Source: Tribonema minus
Taxonomy: Eukaryota; Sar; Xanthophyceae; Tribonematales; Tribonemataceae
Assembly: GCA_017506865.1 (NCBI GenBank)
Contig: JAFCMP010000146.1
Location: forward strand, 682,001 to 746,000
Length of the DNA stretch: 64,000 nucleotides
Reading direction: 5' to 3'
Positions 57,201 through 64,000 of this stretch are shown piece by piece; within the stretch, counting starts at the first letter, position 1, and each line of letters begins with the position of its first letter. The notes below the pieces were generated by a model. The model had not been told where the DNA came from and did not search any database. It saw only the letters and a program-made list of their open reading frames with translations. Made by a program: the position numbers and the translations under genes.

Positions 57201-58295
57201 CTTGTTGAACATACTGAGTGTGCATCTGATGCAGTCATCTGATGAGCTGTGAAGGTGTCTTGCTGTGATCATCACATGATCATTACTTTTGTCACATGAT
57301 CATTTATTTTTCTATCAAGGTGTAGTTTTCTGTACAACGCTAATGCTGATTCAACAGTACTTTCTCAAATTGATGCAGCCAACTGAGCAGCCGTGTTAAC
57401 CGCCATTGACCCACCACTTTCGCGGGTCCGTGGTCACTAGTGGCAAAAAAAAGTCAAGGTGTAAGTTCAACTTGCCAGTTGTTTACGCCAGCTTGCACGT
57501 CGGTCTCAGCCAACGCCCGAGCCAGCTGCCTGTACTCAGCAGCCTGAGGGATGTTACAGTATATGAAGGAAGTTGGAACAAAGCGGTGCATGAACAGGTT
57601 AAAGTTGGATGAGCTGACTCACTTAAAGCACCAACCTCACTGACCGGCTGCATTCGTGATCACCATATATGAACGAGCCTCTGAGTGTACGTCAGGCATC
57701 AACCTCAAGCTGGGATTCGAGCAATCACAACACGTGTGAAGGAGCTTGCAGTGCTCAAGCATGATCATGCGCCTCAACTGTGACAACTTAACGACTGTCT
57801 GACCAGCTGCGTGTACGTGAATGGGCAATCGATAACTATAACTGCATGCATGAATACTTAGTACCTGACTGTTATCATGGCAATCTGTGCGCTTGCTCAA
57901 TTGTAAGTGACTGTCTTGCAAGTGATGACGTGCACAAGGTGTGCTGGAGCTGCCATATGAATCACAGGGCAGGCTGTACATGCTACTTTGAGGTACTGAG
58001 CAACAAGCCGGACATCTGGGCTTTTTTCGCGCCCAAAGCGAGAAGAAATAGAAAATACTGAGTTGGCAAGGCAGAGGGACTTTTGCAACGACACGCCATC
58101 AAATCAAATGATCTATGAGTGTCCGTGCTGTAATGCTTTCAATACACTGTGTGTCATATGTCATGTTCCTACTTGAGCAACTGCCTGCTGGTGCAAGTGC
58201 GGTACGTGCAGACCCTACAAATACGGCGGAGCCAAGGACTTGCTCTGAGCCAGATGTTCTTGTCTAACTGAGCACTCTTGCTACCTGTGCTGCAG
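54241..58295. other. Long stretch without recognisable gene
   Basis: Four kilobases hold no exon chain that could be assembled. The longest frame (minus, 57275-56583, about 230 codons) has a random, Cys/His/Leu-rich composition and no motif. The 5' exon or exons of the ABC transporter must lie at the right end of this stretch, because the first recognised exon already starts inside transmembrane helix 1, but they could not be identified. Confidence 0.4.
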
Positions 58296-61200
58296 ATGCT
58301 AATGCTGGTTGGAAGCGTCTCAGCCTGCATCATGGGGGTGGTGAATCCACTCGTTATGTTGAGGTACCGTGATGCAGACTCAACAAGGACACAAGTATGC
58401 AGATGAATGCTGCATGCAAATGATTCATCGACTCTGACATTTATGTGTGATGATCATGATGCTACATCATGGAGAGTGAGCACACCATGGATATTGCTGT
58501 TTGAAAACCATGAGGTGGCATTTCAGATTTTACCAGCACAGAGAAGTTGCTGAATGTGGCAGCACATCCTATCACAGCTCACAGCTCCTTCAACAAGGAG
58601 GAGATGTCATAACTGAAGTTTTGCTCTGATGATTTGGCATTGATTTACTTTATACCACACTGTGGCATGCTGACGGCAACTGATCTCACTGGCAGTGGGC
58701 CATCTGGCTGCACTGAACGTCAACGCTTAAGTGCACCTTCAAAAGCGATGAACCTCAACATTTCCAGATATTGACTGTTCACAGTTTTTTGAAGCAAGAA
58801 AGCCTTAGCCCAGCTGATATGTTGTAGTCTTTGTCTGCTGCAATGCATATATGCATACATGTGTATCATCCAGCCGCTGTGCTGCAGGTTCAGCATGACT
58901 CCGTCCTGTGCACTGCCCTGGGGCCAGCAGGCGAAGACACATGTTGTATGGAACATTTGCGTCACGGTCCTGAGCTGACCATTTACGTGTCAGATAGTGC
59001 CATATGCAGGTAGTGAACAGAGGTTGACATTGCTGCAGGGGTCCTCAACTGCAAGTACCCATGCAAGTCCAGACGGACTGCAACAAATCTTGACACCTGC
59101 CACTGCAAAGCAAGGCACAATTTGAATTGAAGCATTTGTTCAAAGTATGAACATTGAGATGCAAAATTCACATTGAATGCCATGTGGCCTGCCGTTGACC
59201 TGTATTAGGTCAATGCTTCAAAATAGGTGCAAGATGTCGTCTGTCTGGTTGCTACAGCATCTCTTGTATCACAGACGCTCTCTTGCTCAAATTAATCGCA
59301 AATAATTGCTGGGCTTCCAATATCGCAGCACAAGTAAGTTTTAGCAGTAACGCTACACCATGACTGCACGCATTGCTGTAGGGAAGGCCACCAGACAAGT
59401 ACACAATAGTCTACACTTGCATGAAATAGTGATACCTATTTGTAAAAAGGCTTGCAATGACTTGTCACTCGGTCCAGAGCTCATCGTAAATATATGAGCT
59501 GCGCGAGCACAATGCGTACCTCAAAGACTTCAGAAACGGCATATGCACAATGCCACTGGACTGGCTTCATGAACGTGCTTGTTTGTGGACGCAGGCTTGG
59601 CATGTTCATAGACGACGCCAACCTCTTTGATCCAGCCGCCATCCAGTCTCGAGTTGACAACACATGCGTCTTCCTGGTGGGCTTGGGCATGGTCGCGATC
59701 GTGTGCGGTACGACTGCCGTGGCGTGTTGGACGGCAGCCGGCGAGCGGCAGATGACATGCATCAACACGGCTTATATGAAAGCGGTGTTGAACCAGGCAA
59801 GTGCAAGTCGTGCTCGGCAGATAATTTTTCAAGCTGGATCTTGGCATACCTTGGTAAGACGGTGCAACGTAGTTGAGAGTGCAAGTTGCCATTCATGGGC
59901 CAATCATGCTTAATTTGTCTCTTTTCGGCAATCATGGAGCAAAATCGACCTTGCCATTGTTGTGCCTTAGAAGTACGCTGTGGTATCCGACCCCTCTCAT
60001 ATTCTGTGAGATAGTTGAACGCATATGAGCCTCAAGGATGCTCCCAAGATGCTGTTGTCTGAGAACGGATGGTAAAGATGATGCAGCAAGAGGGAGACAA
60101 TCATTGAATGACACTTGTTTACATATCTGTGTTTGTCTCGACAATTTCTTGCAATCGCGAGACCAACAATGCCGCGCATGTTGTAGGGTGAGTTGCAAAC
60201 TGTCCACGGGCGCAAGTGGCACAGCTGCAATGGTACCGTATATACTAGGCTGTGCGGTGTTGTAAGCGCACAGATATGTACATGAGATGTGCTGAGCGGC
60301 CATCCTAGGGTGTGCGCATTCTGCTGTGTACGCCACTGTAGCCTGCCACGCGTATGCTGTGCAGGGGATGCACTGAAATCAGCCCCCCTTTATGCAGTAC
60401 CCCCATCACCTTGCGTGGCCGTTGTACCACAATCAGGTTATGAAGATTTGGGATATTAACCTATACAGCATGTGCATGAACCAGCGGTGGTCTCATCTAT
60501 GTGTCATTGCCCAACTGGCCCTTGAGCTCTCGTGACTCCTGGCTTCACCGCTGATATGGATTTTCATCTGCAGGATCCGGCGTGGTTCGACTCGCACAAT
60601 CCAGGGGAGATTCCAGGCGCGTTCGCTGCAAACATGGCTTCGATACAGGAGGCCATAACCCGCAAGGCAGCGGAACTCATCTTCAACGGCAGCTATATGA
60701 TATCGTCGCTCGTGGTGGCAGTGATTGGCAATGCCAGCATGGCCGGCGTGACGCTGGTTAGCCTGCCGCTGATTATAGCCGGAACAGTGCTAGAGATGAG
60801 GGCTGCAAGCAATGCTCATCGGGCTGAGGAGAAGAACTACTCCATGGCCGGTGCAGTTGCATTTGAGGTGGGCACTGAAGATGCCGCTCTGGTTATGGCA
60901 GAGCTGAAAGTACAATGTTCACTGAGTGCGTGCTGCATATCCCCATCTATGGGCGTGCTTCAGATCTTGTGCAAAGGGATCTTGCCGCCTCACAAGGCCC
61001 CGCCTACATAGTGCTGCTCGCTTCTGTTTTGCTTAATGACGGGCGAACAGGCAGCAAGCAGTCATCTGCGGGGCTGCGCATGGTACGCATTGACGCGCCT
61101 GCACTGTGCTGCTCGAAGATCATACAGAGGGCGTTATCACTGTGCCACAAACAAAACTGATCAGAGTAGCCAACGAGCATAGCAGCTGCGTTGCGCCATT

Positions 61201-62680
61201 GCAATGCAGGTGATCAGCAGTCGCAAGATATGATGCTGGCAGCACTTTCCCCGACCCTACCCCTACCTGTTGTAACACTTGCCCACCGTGCCACCATTGC
61301 TGGACTTGAGGGTGCCATTCGAGTGGCCTTGCGACGCAGCAAATTCCTCAAGGTGACAGATGCACTTGCGTGCTTGCCACCGACGCGAGCCGCCTTATCC
61401 CATAGTGTGAACCAGCAAGCAGAACATTTACCTGCGCCACAGCTGATGGCCCCGTACACAGTTCGGTGCAGCTTAGAGCGCTTTGTTTACTTTGCGTTTT
61501 GTGTCTTGTAAAACAGGCAATCGGCAGCATTAGGACAGGGGCCTCGCAGTGCAGTGAAAGCCTGGATATGGCCCGCTATAATGACCATGTGGCAGCAGCA
61601 GAGGCTGCAACCTCCAAAAGCGCACTGCAAGTGGGGTTCGGATGGGCCGTGCGTCTCTGCGCTCTCCAGCTTGCCTACATCGCCATATTCTTGTAAGTGC
61701 TGGCAAAGTGCTGTGTCAATGTGAACTTAGGTGTATTGCCAAATTTGCTTTGCGCATACATTCGCCCAATGGCAGGCTCAGGCTGGTGTATGAGACCTCC
61801 ATGTACCCCTGCAACTCTTGAGCGACACTTGATCTGATGAGTGTTTTTTATTCTACCGCGGCCCTCTACATGCACTACCCATGTTGTCGTTCATTGACAT
61901 TCCGAATTTCCTCAACGCAACACGTAGTGGCTATCTCTGCGCTCATGGCTTTGCGGCTCTGCTTGTGACCGTCCTCTTGTCGCTGGTTCCAATTCTTATT
62001 CATATCAATGATGTCAAAGGTAGGCAGGCCGGCGCTGGTGCACCTCTTCTAGGGGCACGGAGCAGTTTTGTCAGAGCAGACAGCGCTGTGCCAAGAAGTG
62101 CACCGCAGCAGCAGCATCGGCTTGGAAGCATCTTTATGCCATGGGTTTCACACAAGAATGACCTGCAATGAGGTCCGCACTATTTTGGCGTTACACGGGT
62201 CCCCTCCAAGTGTACATGTTGGCTGCACCGACTTGGACCGAGGGCCATGTGACCACAGTAGCCGGCCAGGATTACAGCTGTAAGCGCTTCCTCCTGACGC
62301 GTACCATTTGCATCATGCTTTCCAGGTATGCCATCGCCCAGGTCTCCGCAGACATCGGCGACGGCTGCGCGCAAGACTGCGCCACCGGCGGCTCCGTCAT
62401 GACCACAGTCATCTGCGTTGTGCAGGCGGCCGTTGCCCTCTCGTCTCTGGTGCAGTGCCTGCTAGCGCTCAGGAGGGCGTACGCCGCCGCAGCCTCTGTC
62501 TTCGCCGTCATAGACAGAGTGCCTGCTGTTGACGCCTACTCGCTGCAAGGCACGCGCATTGCGGAGCTGCAAGGTGCACTGAGCATAGAATTCGTCAAGT
62601 TCAGCTACCCATCTCGCGCTGAGGAGATGGTGTTTGATGGCCTCAGCCTGAGCATCGCTGCAGGGGAGTCTCTGGCACTG
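58296..62680 (+). CDS. P-glycoprotein-type ABC transporter (ABCB), partial
   Basis: Five exons (58296-58363, 59595-59796, 60574-60867, 61517-61692, 62326-62680) join with phases 2, 0, 0, 2 and cover 365 residues: transmembrane domain 1 and the start of nucleotide-binding domain 1. Exon 1 reads LMLVGSVSACIMGVVNPLV (helix 1), exon 2 has CWTAAGERQ, exon 3 begins DPAWFDSHNPGEIPG, the classic Q-D-..-WFD..NPGE signature of MDR-type exporters, exon 4 has AIGSIRTGAS, exon 5 the helix 5-6 region, then FVKFSYPSR with the A-loop Tyr. The gene stops in view just before Walker A; the rest lies beyond the right edge. Intron 2 has a GC donor (CAG|GCAAGT), fixed by the conserved NQ|DPAWFD join. Upstream exon(s) are missing. 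It should export hydrophobic compounds across a membrane; substrate and membrane are unknown. Confidence 0.88.
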
Positions 62681-64000
62681 GTGAGTTGCTGCTGTTTCTT
62701 GCTCAGGTGGAGTTGTCAGACCACATTTTCACCATTCGCATGCAGACTGCTGGCCAAGGTGCTGCGTCAGGGACACCTGCAAGCTTCAAAGCCCTGAGAG
62801 TTGTGGTGCTGCATATGGCTTGCAGACGGACCAATTGCCACGATTGCTGTCATTGCAAGAATGACGGCTGCAAAAGCACGCTGGACTAGTGACCTTGTTG
62901 CGGTGTTCTTGCTGGTGCAGCGGTCCATACTGTCATCTTGTTCCACCCGAGTTAGAGCACTTGCCAATGATGCGGCTTCAGGATTGCTAAGTTAGTGGAA
63001 GCTCTCCCATGCTCCGAGGTCTGCAATCCACACTTTTGTATTTAGGACTCAATGCTAGCAGGTTGGTGTCAGGTTTGACTAGCATTTCAATGTGTCAATA
63101 ATGCACATAACAGCAGATTGCAGAGAGATCAAATGCATGATTGCTGCTGATGGGCAGCATATATGGCAGGCATCCAGAATCTCGCACCACTTGTCTAGCT
63201 CTGCACGACCACTCCAGGCTGTCTCACACATTTTCATGCCAACTTGAGAATCTCGTAAACTGTTGTGAGTGTCTTCCTGCATTGGGCATGCATATGGGAA
63301 GAACAATGCCAGTGCATGGCACAGGCAAAGAGGCCCTGGGGCAATTGTAGGTGATTCACAGACGTTGTGTTGAATACAACAGCAATGTAATTGGTATCAC
63401 TGTCCACAGCAGACTTCAATGTGCTAGGGCAGGGTTGCTGAGTCATGAGTATTTAGAAGAATGTTTTAGCATGTGGAGCCGATCTCAAATAGTGCGTTTG
63501 GATGACAAAGCGCAGCTATAACGTCAAGCACCAACCAGGCATGACATTCAGAAGAAGAAAGCTAACTGCAAAGCAGCGCCTGTTTTAACACATATCAACG
63601 CACATTTACTCAGCGCAGGAATGCCAGGCTTGGTGTTCAACCAGTGAACGCTGCTAGCATGATATGACACATGCTTTCCGGCTGCATGTTTGCAGCACAC
63701 CAGCACCCTCTGTTGGGATGCTCACAAAAAACATTACGCATCAGTACTGGTGACTATAGGTGAATTTGCCTGATCAGCAGTGCCATCTCTTGTGTTCTGT
63801 TACACAGATCTTCGTCGCAGCCCCAAGGCTGGTCAAAAAAAGCACTGGTCAATCGTTGTACATGGCAGCATCATGATGCATCATGATGTGAGGGCGAGAC
63901 GTGTTAACTTCAGCTTGAGTGCGCCCTGCACGTCCAGTCCTTGCAGTTTCACAAATTTCCACTATTAAAAGCTTAGTGCTGGGCAACTATTCATGGAAAT
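62681..64000. other. Probable intron of the ABC transporter up to the window edge
   Basis: After the GTGAGT donor at 62681 no exon with a Walker A motif (expected next) was found up to 64000, so this is most likely one long intron of the same gene. No other feature was recognised. Confidence 0.55.

Noticed and set aside
56583..57275. A 230-codon minus-strand open frame
   Set aside because: Composition is random and Cys/His/Leu-rich, with no motif, no repeats and no splice partners. A frame of this length can arise by chance in a window of this size.
61881..62171. A 96-codon frame with hydrophobic stretches in ABC transporter intron 4
   Set aside because: The flanking exons join directly within the conserved helix 5-6 region in phase 2, leaving no place for it.

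Overview
This window is nuclear DNA from a eukaryotic alga. Genes sit on both strands and are broken into many short exons by introns of about 0.3 to 2.2 kb with ordinary GT-AG or occasional GC-AG ends. Three minus-strand genes (ClpB, a STAND-type ATPase and a DUF1995 protein) begin with a signal peptide followed at its end by an Ala-Phe motif. That layout is the bipartite leader of plastids of secondary red origin, so a haptophyte or an ochrophyte (stramenopile) is the most likely source. A one-chain plant-type urease, two Golgi-type sulfotransferases and a decayed ankyrin-repeat gene fit this picture. The species is not recognised.

Layout from left to right: the 5' end of clpB (minus, runs off the left edge); a complete carbohydrate sulfotransferase (plus, 1557-5592); CAG-rich DNA and a retroelement-like remnant; a predicted plastid P-loop ATPase (minus, 8367-10980); an ankyrin pseudogene (plus, 11207-12348); a weakly supported minus-strand gene fragment near 13.4 kb; a second, unrelated sulfotransferase (plus, 15440-18614); a DUF1995 plastid protein (minus, 21264-26891); a head-to-head neighbour, the 21-exon urease gene (plus, 27058-44717, 85% intron); repeats; an unrecognised four-exon gene (minus, 47149-49617); about 8 kb with only weak coding signals; and the first half of a P-glycoprotein-type ABC transporter (plus, 58296 to beyond the right edge).

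The genes do not form one pathway. Urease releases ammonium from urea, the two sulfotransferases point to sulfated surface or extracellular polysaccharides, and the minus-strand genes serve the plastid. DUF1995 and urease start only 166 bp apart and may share a promoter.

The most unusual structure is a recurring one. Segments that straddle exon/intron borders have been copied in tandem, and the copies remain inside the adjoining intron. This is seen fresh in sulfotransferase 2 and the DUF1995 gene, and in decayed form after urease exons 14, 17 and 19. In sulfotransferase 2 the copies keep acceptor and reading frame, so in-frame alternative splice forms are possible. A 674-bp hAT-like element with 16-bp terminal inverted repeats and an 8-bp target duplication sits in urease intron 13.
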